Assembly: GCA_009995705.1 (NCBI GenBank)
Contig: JAADBR010000060.1
Span: forward strand, 1-41,744
Direction of reading: 5' to 3'
Length of the DNA: 41,744 bases
DNA from: Microcystis aeruginosa W13-11
GTDB lineage: Bacteria > Cyanobacteriota > Cyanobacteriia > Cyanobacteriales > Microcystaceae
The notes below the pieces were generated by a model that was given only the letters and a program-made list of their open reading frames with translations, was not told the DNA's origin and searched no databases. Position numbers and translations under genes: made by a program. Shown here one piece after another: positions 33,411 to 41,679 of this stretch. Position 1 is the stretch's first letter. Every line of letters starts with the position of its first letter.

Positions 33411-34457
33411 ATGCTACCTACACGCGATTGTGTTCGTCAAACCCCCGCTTACACTCCGGGAGAACAGCCCCAAACTGCGGGATTTACCAAACTTAACACC
33501 AATGAGAATCCTTATCCCCCACCGGCGGAAATTTTTGCCCCCTTGCAAGAGCAATTAGAGAAAGTCCGACTCTATCCCGATCCTATCTCCAAAGAGTTAC
33601 GGCAAACGGCGGCGGAACTATACGGCATAACAGCTGATCGCATTATCGCAGGTAATGGGTCTGATGATATCCTCAATATCGCCCTGCGTACCTTTGTTAA
33701 CCCCGGTGAAAGCGTTGCTTTTTTGGATTTAACCTATTCCCTTTACGAGACAATTGCCCGGGTACACGGGGCCAATATTATCGAATTTCCCACTAATGAT
33801 AAATTTGAATTAGCAGGACCGATTATTTGTCCAGAAGCGAAATTAATTTTTCTCGCTTCTCCTAATCCTCCCCTCGGTAAACATCTTGAGCGCGACTATT
33901 TAGAAGCAACCTGTGCTAATGCGTCGGGAGTGGTATTAATTGACGAAGCTTATGTGGATTTTAGTGATGACAATCATCTCGATTTTCTCTCCCGTTACGA
34001 TAATGTCATCATTAGTCGCACCATGTCGAAAAGTTATAGTTTAGCAGGGTTAAGAGTCGGTTTCGGTTTTGCTTCTGGGGCAATTATCGAACAGATGGAT
34101 AAGGTGCGTGATTCCTATAATTTAGATCGCATCGCTCAAACTTTAGCCACAGCAGCCTTAAAACACCATAATTATTTTGAGCAAGTTTGGCAAAGAGTCC
34201 GTCAAACCCGCAGCCGTTTAATTACTTCTTTGCGCGAGTTGGGATTTATTGTTTTTGACTCGCAAGCTAATTTTATCCTCGCTTCTCCCCCCCACATTAG
34301 TGCCAGCGAGTTATATAATCAACTGAAAGAGCGTCAGATATTAGTGCGATACTTCAAACATCCTCGCATTCAGAATTATGTGCGGATTTCTATCGGGACT
34401 GATGGAGAGATTGATCGCCTTTTATCTGCTATTCAAGAGATTATGGGAACAAATTAA
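33411..34457 (+). CDS. hisC: Histidinol-phosphate aminotransferase
   Basis: A 348-residue PLP-dependent class I/II aminotransferase that makes histidinol phosphate. Key segments: FTKLNTNENPYPPP at the start, IIAGNGSDDILNIALRTFVN, LIDEAYVDFSD with the PLP-ring Asp, and the Schiff-base lysine in ISRTMSKSYSLAGLRVGFG. The phosphate-binding end is YFKHPRIQNYVRISIGTDGE. The SPNxPxG loop reads SPNPPLGK, slightly unusual. ATG 33411 is chosen because an upstream in-frame start would lie before the likely -10 box TATAAT at 33369. Confidence 0.93.
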   Translation: MLPTRDCVRQTPAYTPGEQPQTAGFTKLNTNENPYPPPAEIFAPLQEQLEKVRLYPDPISKELRQTAAELYGITADRIIAGNGSDDILNIALRTFVNPGESVAFLDLTYSLYETIARVHGANIIEFPTNDKFELAGPIICPEAKLIFLASPNPPLGKHLERDYLEATCANASGVVLIDEAYVDFSDDNHLDFLSRYDNVIISRTMSKSYSLAGLRVGFGFASGAIIEQMDKVRDSYNLDRIAQTLATAALKHHNYFEQVWQRVRQTRSRLITSLRELGFIVFDSQANFILASPPHISASELYNQLKERQILVRYFKHPRIQNYVRISIGTDGEIDRLLSAIQEIMGTN

Positions 34458-34558
34458 TCTCTATTTTCGTCGGGGTTTTATTAGGATTTTAAACCCTGAT
34501 AAATTCTCGAAAAAAAGGCTAGATCGATCGGAACAAACCAGCGACAAACAAGGGTCTA

Positions 34559-34816
34559 ATGGCCTGTCGTTTCTCCCGATTACTAGCCTTGGCTATCAAG
34601 ATTATTAGTCCGACAAAAGGATTAAATACTAGCGCACAAATTTTTGAACTTATGCAATTTTATCCCCAAGGAATCACAGTTCAAGAATTGAGCCAATGCT
34701 TAAATCGTCCCGTTTCTATGCTAAATCTTTGTCTAAAATCTTTGGTTGCTTCTAAAAAAATCGTCGCCAAAAAAAATCATAATCAGTGGGTTTATACTGT
34801 TGATAAAAAAGCTTAG
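34559..34816 (+). CDS. Small protein with possible winged-helix fold
   Basis: An 85-residue ORF. The core GLNTSAQIFELMQFYPQGIT, VQELSQCLNRPVSMLNLCLK and IVAKKNHNQWVYTVD has the helix-helix-helix-hairpin order of a small MarR/IclR-like winged helix. The first 20 residues (MACRFSRLLALAIKI) look less native, so the true start may be further in. I do not recognise a named family. It is 101 bp after hisC; coding status is moderately sure. Confidence 0.5.
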   Translation: MACRFSRLLALAIKIISPTKGLNTSAQIFELMQFYPQGITVQELSQCLNRPVSMLNLCLKSLVASKKIVAKKNHNQWVYTVDKKA

Positions 34817-35025
34817 TTTATCTGGATAAGCATACTTAAGATGTAGAAAAAGTGTTTATTAAGTACCCAGAGAGAATCAATTATACATATTTTTCCCTTT
34901 CCTGTTGCCTCTTTCCGGAGGGAGAATGCAATTCGCCCCTACAATAATATTATTGCGCCAATTGCGTGCGCTCAAAATGTAATATAGACATTTCTACAAA
35001 ACTGAGATCTACCCATATATTACCC

Positions 35026-35907
35026 CTATTGCTGAATAACTATTTTAGGCTGTAGATAGTATTCATCTTCTGCGACAACTATCTCACCAATGCCGAGAAA
35101 TTGAGCCTCTAAAGACTCCACGGCCACCAGAGAACCGCTCATAACATTTGTATCGGTAAGATTAATTTTTCTGCCGTGAAACCAATCGATAACCCTCTCT
35201 GGTGTGAAAGAAATCCAGTCTAGATGTGCCAAGGCAAGACGAGGCGAAATTAAACCCTCGGAATTAGCCATTAAAGCTTCCAGATTAATACTATCAGCTA
35301 ATTGAAAACCACAGCTTTCCGTGCGAGTTAAACTGGCTAAAGTGCCACCCACAGCTAACACCTTGCCCAAATCTCTGGCCAGGGAACGGATATAAGTCCC
35401 CGATCCACAGTGAATATCTAGCTCTATTTGTGGAAATTCCCCCTCTAACCAGCCTAAAACCGTAATTTGGTCAATTTTAACCTGACGAGGCTCCACTGCG
35501 ATTATTTCCCCTTTGCGAGCCAATTCGTAGAGACGGCGGCCATCCTTGTGGATAGCACTATACATCGGCGGAATTTGGGCAATATTGCCAATAAATTCCG
35601 CTAAATAAGGCTTAACTGCCTCTAAAGTTAAATCGCCACAGGGACAAGTAGCGATCGCTTTCCCGGTAATATCATCGGTATCGGTGCTGAGTCCTAACTG
35701 GATTTTTGCCCGATAAGCCTTATTTTCGGGTAAATAGGGCAGTAATCGGGTGGCAGACCCGACGGCGATCGGTAAAACTCCCGTAGCCATAGGATCTAAA
35801 GTTCCGCCATGGCCGACTCGTTTTGTCTTAAGAATTTTGCGGACTTTGGCCACACAATCGTGAGAAGTCCAATCGGGGGGTTTATTGAGATTTAAAAAGC
35901 CAAACAT
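35026..35907 (-). CDS. truB: tRNA pseudouridine(55) synthase TruB
   Basis: A 293-residue enzyme that makes Psi55 in the T loop of tRNAs. The catalytic Asp is D38 in KRVGHGGTLDPMATGVLPIA. Further motifs are FLNLNKPPDWTSHDCVAKVR at the start, the KAYRAKIQLGLSTDTDDITG strand, and HCGSGTYIRSLARDLGKVL. The C-terminal PUA-like part is short, as in many non-enteric TruB. It lies upstream-to-downstream with tsaD on the same strand, but a 159-bp spacer with heptamer repeats separates them. Confidence 0.95.
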   Translation of the reverse strand: MFGFLNLNKPPDWTSHDCVAKVRKILKTKRVGHGGTLDPMATGVLPIAVGSATRLLPYLPENKAYRAKIQLGLSTDTDDITGKAIATCPCGDLTLEAVKPYLAEFIGNIAQIPPMYSAIHKDGRRLYELARKGEIIAVEPRQVKIDQITVLGWLEGEFPQIELDIHCGSGTYIRSLARDLGKVLAVGGTLASLTRTESCGFQLADSINLEALMANSEGLISPRLALAHLDWISFTPERVIDWFHGRKINLTDTNVMSGSLVAVESLEAQFLGIGEIVVAEDEYYLQPKIVIQQ

Positions 35908-35992
35908 TTGAGCAATTGTAGGGTGGACTTGTGCGACTATAGGTCAGACTAAATCCTGTTTACAAGGTATAGGAGAGTGGGGAGCTTTTTTT

Positions 35993-36052
35993 CAGTGATC
36001 AGTAAACAGTGAACTGAAAACTCATATCTGATAACTGATCACTGATAACTGA
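35993..36052. repeat. Heptamer tandem repeat cluster
   Basis: TCAGTGATCAGTAAACAGTG then CTGATAACTGATCACTGATA: units in both orientations, so the cluster can fold back on itself. It lies between tsaD and truB. Confidence 0.8.
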
Positions 36053-36066
36053 TTCAAGACCGACGG

Positions 36067-37110
36067 CTACAAACTAATATTATATAATTGCATAACTTCG
36101 CTTAAAGGTAAACGGGAACGAACACCGAGAGAAAGGTCAGAAAAATGACCAAGATCATAATGATCAACAGCAGCGCGAGCAATCATAGCAGCGTTATCGG
36201 TACAGAGTTTAAGCGGCGGAAAATAGACGGTTAAATGATGATTTTTGGCGGCAGTTTCCAGATGATTTCTCAAGGCACTATTAGCAGCTACTCCTCCCCC
36301 GATCGCGATAGTTTTTAAGCCATAATCTAAGGCACAATTGATTGTCCGACGGGTTAAACTTCTGGCTACCGTATCTTGAAAACTAGCGGCTATATCAGCT
36401 ACGGGTAAATTATCTGGCTCAAATTTCTCTACTAAGCGCAAAACAGCAGTTTTTAAACCGCTAAAACTGGAATCGTAGGCATGAAAACCGCCGGTGGGTA
36501 AAGATATTTTACCTTCAGGTAAGGGAAAAGCTTGGGGATTACCATCTTTAGCAATGCGATCGATTATCGGACCACCGGGATAACTTAAGTTTAATAATCG
36601 TGCCACTTTATCAAAAGCTTCTCCGGCTGCATCATCTCTAGTGGTTCCTAATTGTTGATATTTACCGCAGGCCTGCACATGGATTAAACTGGTATGACCC
36701 CCAGAGACTAAAAGAGATAAAAAAGGAGGTTTAAGATCAGATTCAGCGAGATAAGAAGCATAGATATGACCTTCGAGATGATGAATACCGATAAAGGGTT
36801 TATCGTGAATAATAGCGAGGGTTTTGGCTGCTGTCATTCCCACCATTAAAGCACCTACTAAACCGGGAGCAACTGTGGCGGCTATTCCATCAATTTCTGA
36901 CCAAGTTAAACCCGTTTCTTGCCAAGCTTTTTCTAGACAAAAATTAATGGTTTCTAGGTGTTGTCGAGAGGCCATTTCCGGCACAACACCGCCATAGAGA
37001 CGATGGAGATAAATTTGAGAAGAAACCACACTACTCAACACCTGGTTATTGTTAACAATAGCCACAGCCGTTTCATCGCAACTGGTTTCGATCGCTAAGA
37101 TAATTGTCAT
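36067..37110 (-). CDS. tsaD: tRNA N6-adenosine threonylcarbamoyltransferase TsaD
   Basis: A 347-residue ASKHA-fold protein that transfers threonylcarbamoyl to A37 of ANN-decoding tRNAs, with TsaB and TsaE partners. It starts with [16 protein letters not shown], has the metal-binding H111 and H115 in [12 protein letters not shown], the nucleotide-binding [29 protein letters not shown], and [11 protein letters not shown]. Length is typical. The start ATG 37110 has a truncated MITE-like copy beginning about 15 bp upstream. Confidence 0.96.
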   Translation of the reverse strand: MTIILAIETSCDETAVAIVNNNQVLSSVVSSQIYLHRLYGGVVPEMASRQHLETINFCLEKAWQETGLTWSEIDGIAATVAPGLVGALMVGMTAAKTLAIIHDKPFIGIHHLEGHIYASYLAESDLKPPFLSLLVSGGHTSLIHVQACGKYQQLGTTRDDAAGEAFDKVARLLNLSYPGGPIIDRIAKDGNPQAFPLPEGKISLPTGGFHAYDSSFSGLKTAVLRLVEKFEPDNLPVADIAASFQDTVARSLTRRTINCALDYGLKTIAIGGGVAANSALRNHLETAAKNHHLTVYFPPLKLCTDNAAMIARAAVDHYDLGHFSDLSLGVRSRLPLSEVMQLYNISL

Positions 37111-37124
37111 GATTTAATCAGTAA

Positions 37125-37188
37125 ATCGTCAGACACCCCCCTTAATAAGGGGGGATCGGTCTTTAATTTAATTATAACCACTTACTTA
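37125..37188 (-). mobile_element. MITE-like element, truncated copy 3
   Basis: CGTCAGACACCCCCC, a CCCCCTTAATAAGGGGGG palindrome and TTTAATTTAATTATAACCAC then TTACTTA match copies 1 and 2, but one terminal repeat and half of the centre are missing. Orientation relative to the downstream gene (tsaD) is as in the other two copies. Confidence 0.7.
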
Positions 37189-37226
37189 ATTTTGCTTAGG
37201 TACTTAATTAAAATTAAAGTTATCGT

Positions 37227-38798
37227 TCAGTAATTTCCATAGCCACCACCGCCGGGGGTTTCAATAATAAAAATATCACCGGGGTTCATTTCTACAGTAG
37301 CAGTACTGGGCAATTCTTCGATAGTTCCATCGTTTCTTTCCACGGCATTACGTCCTATTTTACCGGCTTTTCCTCCCGCTAGTCCAAAGGGGGGAATCCG
37401 GCGATTACCCGACAGAATATTAGCAGTCATAGCCTCTTGAAATTTAATCCTTCTAATTACACCATCTCCTCCAGAATATTGTCCCTTTCCGCCACTATCG
37501 TGACGAATGCTAAAACTTTCTACTAAGACAGGATAGCGCATTTCTAGTACTTCTGGATCGGTGAGACGGGAATTAGTCATCTGGGTTTGTACGGCAGCGG
37601 TTCCCGCAAAATTTGCCCCCGCACCAGAACCGCCGCAAATAGTCTCATAATATTGATATTCTTGGTTGCCAAAAGTGAAATTATTCATTGTTCCTTGACT
37701 GGCTGCTTGAATGCCTAAAGCACCGTATAAAGTATTAACTATTGCCTGGGAAGTTTCCACATTTCCAGCTACTACGGCCGCCGGATAAACGGGATTAAGA
37801 AAACAGCCAGATGGGATAATTAAATGGAGGGGTTTGAAACAGCCAGCATTTAAAGGAATTGCCTCCTCCACAAGGGTACGAAAAACGTATAAAACCGCCG
37901 CTCTTGTCACTGCCAGGGGTGCATTAAAGTTATTATTTAACTGGTCAGATGTGCCAGTAAAATCAATGGTTGCTTGACAATTATCAATATCTATGATAAT
38001 CCTGACCTTGATGACAGCACCGTTATCCAGATAATAGGTAAATTCACCATCTTTTAAGACAGATATGGCTTTTCTAACCGCTAATTCGGCATTATCTTGA
38101 ACAAACTGTTGATAGGCTTTAACCATAGCTAATCCGTAGCGATCAACCATATTATGTAATTCTCTTTCCCCCTTGGCATTAGCGGCTATTTGTGCCTGAA
38201 AATCGGCAATATTTTGGGCGATATTGCGTGCAGGAAAAGGACTATTAGTTAAGTGATTAATTAATTCTTGTTCCCGAAACTGTCCCGCTGCTACCAGCAA
38301 AAAATTATCGAATAAAATTCCTTCTTCGCTAATATGGACAGAATGGGGAGCCATAGAACCGGGGGTAATTCCACCGATATCAGCTTGATGTCCCCGGGAG
38401 GCAAGATAAAATAATATTTCCTGATTTTGGCGGTCAAAAATAGGACTAATTACTGTGACATCTGGCAGGTGAGTACCGCCATTATAAGGATTATTAGCCA
38501 GATAAACATTCCCTGGACGAATCGTCTCACCTTTATCCTGAATTAAACTTTTAACACTATCGGCCATAGAGCCTAAATGGACGGGAATATGAGGAGCATT
38601 AGCGATTAAATTTCCCACCTCATCAAAGATAGCACAGGAGAAGTCTAGGCGTTCTTTAATATTGACACTTGCTGCCGTATTTTGGAGAGTAATCCCCATT
38701 TCTTCGGCAATAAATTGATAGAGATTTTTAAATATTTCTAGATAAATAGGATCAGCAACGGTAGTTATTTCTGTGCAATGAGAATCTAGAGGAGACAT
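37227..38798 (-). CDS. Hydantoinase B / oxoprolinase family protein
   Basis: A 523-residue HyuB-type protein. Family segments: SVNIKERLDFSCAIFDEVGN, NAPHIPVHLGSMADSV, NNPYNGGTHLPDVTVISPIF, HQADIGGITPGSMAPHS, and the Gly-rich end MNPGDIFIIETPGGGGYGNY. HyuB partners a HyuA subunit in ATP-dependent hydantoin, oxoproline or acetophenone-carboxylase-type reactions; no hyuA gene lies next to it. In many cyanobacteria the two genes are separate. Substrate unknown. It has a heptamer repeat directly upstream of its start. Confidence 0.92.
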   Translation of the reverse strand: MSPLDSHCTEITTVADPIYLEIFKNLYQFIAEEMGITLQNTAASVNIKERLDFSCAIFDEVGNLIANAPHIPVHLGSMADSVKSLIQDKGETIRPGNVYLANNPYNGGTHLPDVTVISPIFDRQNQEILFYLASRGHQADIGGITPGSMAPHSVHISEEGILFDNFLLVAAGQFREQELINHLTNSPFPARNIAQNIADFQAQIAANAKGERELHNMVDRYGLAMVKAYQQFVQDNAELAVRKAISVLKDGEFTYYLDNGAVIKVRIIIDIDNCQATIDFTGTSDQLNNNFNAPLAVTRAAVLYVFRTLVEEAIPLNAGCFKPLHLIIPSGCFLNPVYPAAVVAGNVETSQAIVNTLYGALGIQAASQGTMNNFTFGNQEYQYYETICGGSGAGANFAGTAAVQTQMTNSRLTDPEVLEMRYPVLVESFSIRHDSGGKGQYSGGDGVIRRIKFQEAMTANILSGNRRIPPFGLAGGKAGKIGRNAVERNDGTIEELPSTATVEMNPGDIFIIETPGGGGYGNY

Positions 38799-38805
38799 AG
38801 GAAAA

Positions 38806-38835
38806 TCAGTTATCAGTTATCAGTTATCAGTTAGC
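38806..38835. repeat. Heptamer tandem repeat
   Basis: Four near-perfect CAGTTAT units in a row, 8 bp from the start codon of the hydantoinase-B-type gene. Confidence 0.85.
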
Positions 38836-38913
38836 TGTCTCTTGTCTTTTTTATCCTCCTCTGTCGGAGTTGCTCTCTTATTCTTTGTGTGATCAGTTTA
38901 ACTTGCATAGGAG

Positions 38914-39007
38914 CGATCTTTGTGTCCTTTGTGTCTCTGTGGTTCATTCCACTTGCTCGCCAGACTATATCTTAGAACACATTTTACCCACCAAACCCAA
39001 GAGAGCC
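38914..39007 (-). repeat. Dispersed ~95-bp repeat, copy B
   Basis: Reverse complement of 14084-14182: CTTTGTGTCCTTTGTGTCTC, GGTTCATTCCACTTGCTCGC, TATCTTAGAACACATTTTAC and CCACCAAACCCAAGAGAG. Mismatches are scattered without frame bias, so it is non-coding. Confidence 0.8.
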
Positions 39008-39115
39008 TGGGAACCTCCTGTCTCCTCACCCAAGAGAAGATTTTTGATTTTTGGAGCAGATCCACTGATACGGGCTGACTGAGATATAATCGCAGTCAGT
39101 ACCAGAGGGTGAATT

Positions 39116-39298
39116 ATGGATAAAACCAGCTTGATCGATAAAGTGAAACAAATGGCTAATAAACGCGATTATTTACTGCAATTGCGCGATAAACCCGACA
39201 TTGGCGGCCTGAGATTAGATGTTAATCAAGCTCTTGAGGAGTTGGATGAATTACTCGATGAGTTTCAAGCAACTTTTCCTGAAGAAAAACTTAGTTAA
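39116..39298 (+). CDS. Small helical protein, function unknown
   Basis: A 60-residue ORF: DKTSLIDKVKQMANKRDYLL, RDKPDIGGLRLDVNQAL, ending ELDELLDEFQATFPEEKLS. It is charged and predicted helical, with no membrane segment. A GAGGGTG ribosome site lies 6 nt before ATG 39116 and a TATAAT box at 39085-39090, which supports expression. I recall similar small cyanobacterial proteins but cannot name a family. Its stop touches the end of the response-regulator pseudogene on the other strand (0 bp gap). Confidence 0.7.
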   Translation: MDKTSLIDKVKQMANKRDYLLQLRDKPDIGGLRLDVNQALEELDELLDEFQATFPEEKLS

Positions 39299-39715
39299 CT
39301 ATCCGACTCGACGGAATTGAGATTTGTCCGCTTGTGCTAATTTTCCCAAGTCATCGATCGCTTTGATTAGAGCTTGGGAAGATATATCTTTAGAGCATTA
39401 TAGGTCAAAAGCTGTACTTTGATTATTTTTTTCCATTGGAAGCTTTGGCAAAGAACTATAGGCGATAATGCGGACATAAGGGTAGAATTGTTTGATTTGA
39501 ATAGCGGCGCTGTGTCCATCTAAGACAGGCATCCCTATATCTGAAATAATTACATCTGGTTGACAACTTTTCGCCAAGTCGATCGCCTATTGACCATTAA
39601 CCGCAATTCCCACCACCTGACAATGCGGCTGCTGGGAAATTAAAGTCTTGAGTCCTAAACAGGTTATCTCGTGATCGTCGGCAATGAAGAGTTTAACTGA
39701 CTCTATCGGCTTCAT
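39299..39715 (-). pseudogene. NarL/FixJ-type receiver domain with two in-frame stops
   Basis: The 139-codon frame from ATG 39715 to TAG 39299 codes a full receiver domain: KLFIADDHEITCLGLKTLIS, then VVGIAVNGQ, TAG at 39589-39587, AIDLAKSCQPDVIISDIGMP with the phosphoacceptor Asp, VRIIAYSSLP, then TAA at 39400-39398 and CSKDISSQALIKAIDDLGKL with the conserved Lys. The sequence on both sides of each stop is in the same frame, so these are nonsense changes and not frameshifts; the first fits a Glu codon (NGQE). No LuxR-type HTH follows, so the output domain is absent or was never present. A first fragment of 43-46 residues could still be made. Confidence 0.8.
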
Positions 39716-39996
39716 TATAATCATTTTCCTGTCCCTAGAGGTCTCACTTGTCATCATTGTAGAGGCTGTTAGTTTTTTGGACTTAACTTCCCTTCTTCTC
39801 CCTCCCTTCTCCCTTCTCTCCCACTCTTGACTTAAAACCCCCCATTGATCACTGATCACTGAAAAAAGCCTAACTTTGGGCAAAAATCTGGTTTGTGTCC
39901 CCTCTTAGCGGTAAAATTGCTACATCTGGACTGTCGAAAAGCATAAGTTTTGTAAAGTAAAATTAAGAAGGGAGACAAATTTAAGATAACCAACGT
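39716..39996. other. Spacer between the response-regulator pseudogene and the DUF1997 gene
   Basis: Contains a pyrimidine-rich tract (near 39785-39825), a heptamer repeat at 39846-39861 and, just before ATG 39997, a possible ribosome site GGGAG (39970). No ORF of its own. Confidence 0.5.
39846..39861. repeat. Heptamer tandem repeat
   Basis: GATCACTGATCACTGA: two GATCACT units. Confidence 0.7.
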
Positions 39997-40578
39997 ATGG
40001 AAGTAACTTTTACTGCTGCCGAATCCCTAGAAATTGTTGTTGCTGAACAAACCATCCCGATTCAGCATTATCTGCGCCAACCGCAAAGATTAGTACAGGC
40101 TATCGTTGAGACTAGCTTAACGGAAAACTTGTCTGAGAATCGGTTTCGCCTAAAAATGCGTCCCCTAAACTTCTTGAATATGTACTATTTTCAGCCCACG
40201 GTTATTCTCAATGTCTGGGCCACCTCTGAGGGGACAATATTTTTGCAATCAGAAGACTGTCAGATCAAAGGTATTGATTATATCAACGATCGCTTTAGCC
40301 TCAATGTTAAAGGCAAACTCGCTCCTGTGGAAAAAAATAATCAAACCTATCTAGCGGGAAAAGCCAATCTTGAGGTGAAAGTCGCTCTACCACCGCCATT
40401 ATGGTTAACCCCGCGTCCGTTGTTAGAAATCACCGGCAATAGTCTCCTAAAAGGGGTTTTATTGCGGATTAAACAGCGTTTAATGAGTCAATTGTTGCAA
40501 GATTACCAACAATGGGCTAAACAGGATATTATTACCCAAAATTACCCCGAAACGATTCTCGATCTCTCCCTTGGTTAA
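39997..40578 (+). CDS. DUF1997 family protein
   Basis: A 193-residue protein. The body (RFRLKMRPLNFLNMYYFQPT, ILNVWATSEGTIFLQSEDCQ, NVKGKLAPVEKNNQTYLAGK) matches DUF1997, a START/SRPBCC-like family shared by cyanobacteria and plants, with the typical end LPPPLWLTPRPLLEITGNSL and a basic amphipathic helix. Function unknown; lipid or pigment binding has been suggested only from the fold. The Rieske gene starts 8 bp after this stop, so they form a two-gene operon. Confidence 0.87.
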   Translation: MEVTFTAAESLEIVVAEQTIPIQHYLRQPQRLVQAIVETSLTENLSENRFRLKMRPLNFLNMYYFQPTVILNVWATSEGTIFLQSEDCQIKGIDYINDRFSLNVKGKLAPVEKNNQTYLAGKANLEVKVALPPPLWLTPRPLLEITGNSLLKGVLLRIKQRLMSQLLQDYQQWAKQDIITQNYPETILDLSLG

Positions 40579-40586
40579 ATAAAAAT

Positions 40587-40937
40587 ATGAGTTGGACAAA
40601 AGTATTATCTGTAGATTCCCTTGCCCCCGGCGCTCGTCAAGTGGTAAAAGTGGGGGACAGTTCCATTCTCTTGATTAACAATAACGGTCAATTCCACGCC
40701 GTTGGCAATCTTTGTCCTCATTTAAAATTATCGATGACGAAAGGCAAAATTAGCGAGGACGGCGCGATCGTTTGTCCTTGGCATCGTAGTTCGTTTGATC
40801 TCTGTAGTGGTGCTGTCAAAGATTGGATTACCTGGCCCCCCGTGGTTAACAAAGCGATGGCGGCAGTTTCTCAACCCCAAGCTTTACCCGTTTATCCCCT
40901 TCGCATCGAAGACGGCAGCATCTGGATAGACGCATAA
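40587..40937 (+). CDS. Small Rieske [2Fe-2S] protein
   Basis: A 116-residue single Rieske domain of the NirD/ferredoxin-component type. The cluster ligands are C43-x-H45 in NLCPHLKLSM and C63-x-x-H66 in IVCPWHRSSFDLCSG. There is no membrane anchor or Tat signal, so it is a soluble electron carrier. The partner oxygenase or reductase is not in the window. It lies 8 bp after the DUF1997 gene and is probably cotranscribed with it. Confidence 0.92.
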   Translation: MSWTKVLSVDSLAPGARQVVKVGDSSILLINNNGQFHAVGNLCPHLKLSMTKGKISEDGAIVCPWHRSSFDLCSGAVKDWITWPPVVNKAMAAVSQPQALPVYPLRIEDGSIWIDA

Positions 40938-41024
40938 CCGCTCACCGACGGGGGTTTTGGGCAACCTAAAGAGCAGTTGCTTTAACCAACACCGATTCCG
41001 GTGCGGTGGAGGTATTGGCCGATG

Positions 41025-41117
41025 ATATTCCCAATACAGACTTGGTCTTTGAATTTAGACCTAGATATCTTAGTGGAAACCCTGCGAATTGTTCTTTTCG
41101 GTAAGGGTGCTTATTAA
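41025..41117 (+). pseudogene. C-terminal relic of a bacterial sugar transferase (WcaJ/undecaprenyl-phosphate hexose transferase type)
   Basis: Thirty codons ending in TAA 41115-41117 read IFPIQTWSLNLDLDILVETL then RIVLFGKGAY. The W-S-x-x-x-D-L-x-I-L/V-x-x-T-x-x-V-L-F-x-x-x-A-Y ending is the signature tail of membrane sugar transferases that start exopolysaccharide units. Nothing of the body of the enzyme is upstream, where the Rieske gene ends at 40937. Clear relic. Confidence 0.65.
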
Positions 41118-41130
41118 TCAACAAAATCAC

Positions 41131-41251
41131 TTGGTAGTGGGATAATATTACACAGCTAACCCAGTCTATTAGAAAACAGGAGCATCTTGACTAGATAAAA
41201 ATTTAGCCTGAAATCTATTAGGTTATCTTGGTTGTGTCATTCCACTACCAA
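41131..41251. mobile_element. MITE-like element with inverted ends
   Basis: TTGGTAGTGGGAT at 41131-41143 and ATTCCACTACCAA at 41239-41251 are inverted repeats with 12 of 13 matches. Weaker pairing (TAACC / GGTTA) continues inside. There is no ORF in the 121 bp. A small non-autonomous element is the simplest reading; no second copy is in the window. Confidence 0.5.
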
Positions 41252-41313
41252 TGAGGTATTTTTAGAGACCGTCTTTAGTTGGTGAATTGAAATTTTAAAT
41301 CGATAGTTTAGAT

Positions 41314-41679
41314 TTATCGATTCCCGTCATCGCGGAGGGCAAACAATCCAGCAACTGCTACTGCTGCCGCACCCATTAATGCGGCAAACAATTGGGGACT
41401 GCGTTTTTTTCCTGTCAGAACATCATAAGCAAAATGTTCACAGTTGCTAGATAATGTACTATAGCTTGTCTCTGCGTATTTTAACAGTCTTTCTCTCGCA
41501 GCAGAAGTATCAGAACAAATTCCATCGACTGAAAAAACAGGATGTGTGTTCTTGTTATCATAATAGTCATTGCAATATTCCCTTAAAGTACAAAATTGAA
41601 GCCCATCTCCAGTAAAATGATAAACCATACAACCTACATTCAGCAGGTTATTTAAGACAAAAAATAATATTGGTGACAA
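41314..41679 (-). CDS. LRAT-domain (NlpC/P60-like) protein, N-terminus missing
   Basis: A 121-residue ORF whose centre matches the LRAT fold: MVYHFTGDGLQFCTLREYC, then RERLLKYAETSYSTLSSNCE with the nucleophile Cys at 80 in NCEHFAYDVLTGKKRS. A C-terminal hydrophobic segment (LFAALMGAAAVAVAGLFAL) could anchor it. LRAT-type enzymes are acyltransferases or phospholipases that also need an N-terminal catalytic His motif (HHGI/HYGIY type), which is absent. The residues before CMVYHF (SPILFFVLNNLLNVG) do not fit the family, and a stop lies just upstream. The start (TTG 41679) is weak; ATG 41628 is an alternative. Probably a 5'-truncated gene. Confidence 0.6.
   Translation of the reverse strand: MSPILFFVLNNLLNVGCMVYHFTGDGLQFCTLREYCNDYYDNKNTHPVFSVDGICSDTSAARERLLKYAETSYSTLSSNCEHFAYDVLTGKKRSPQLFAALMGAAAVAVAGLFALRDDGNR

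Larger units (their letters stand above)
38799..39115. other. Repeat-filled spacer between divergent genes
   Basis: Holds a heptamer repeat (38806-38835), copy B of the ~95-bp repeat (38914-39007) and a TATAAT -10 box at 39085-39090 for the 60-aa gene. An ORF across 38870-39082 is a chance reading through repeats. Confidence 0.65.
40938..41313. other. Decayed gene-free region
   Basis: No intact gene. It contains a C-terminal relic of a sugar transferase (41025-41117) and a ~120-bp element with inverted ends (41131-41251). The stretch before 41025 reads open in another frame, but I recognise nothing in it. Confidence 0.6.

Noticed and set aside
34378..34608. 76-aa ORF over the hisC 3' end
   Set aside because: Frame-shifted reading of hisC followed by non-coding sequence.
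38870..39082. 70-aa ORF upstream of the 60-aa gene
   Set aside because: It runs through the ~95-bp repeat, whose other copy has no matching open frame.
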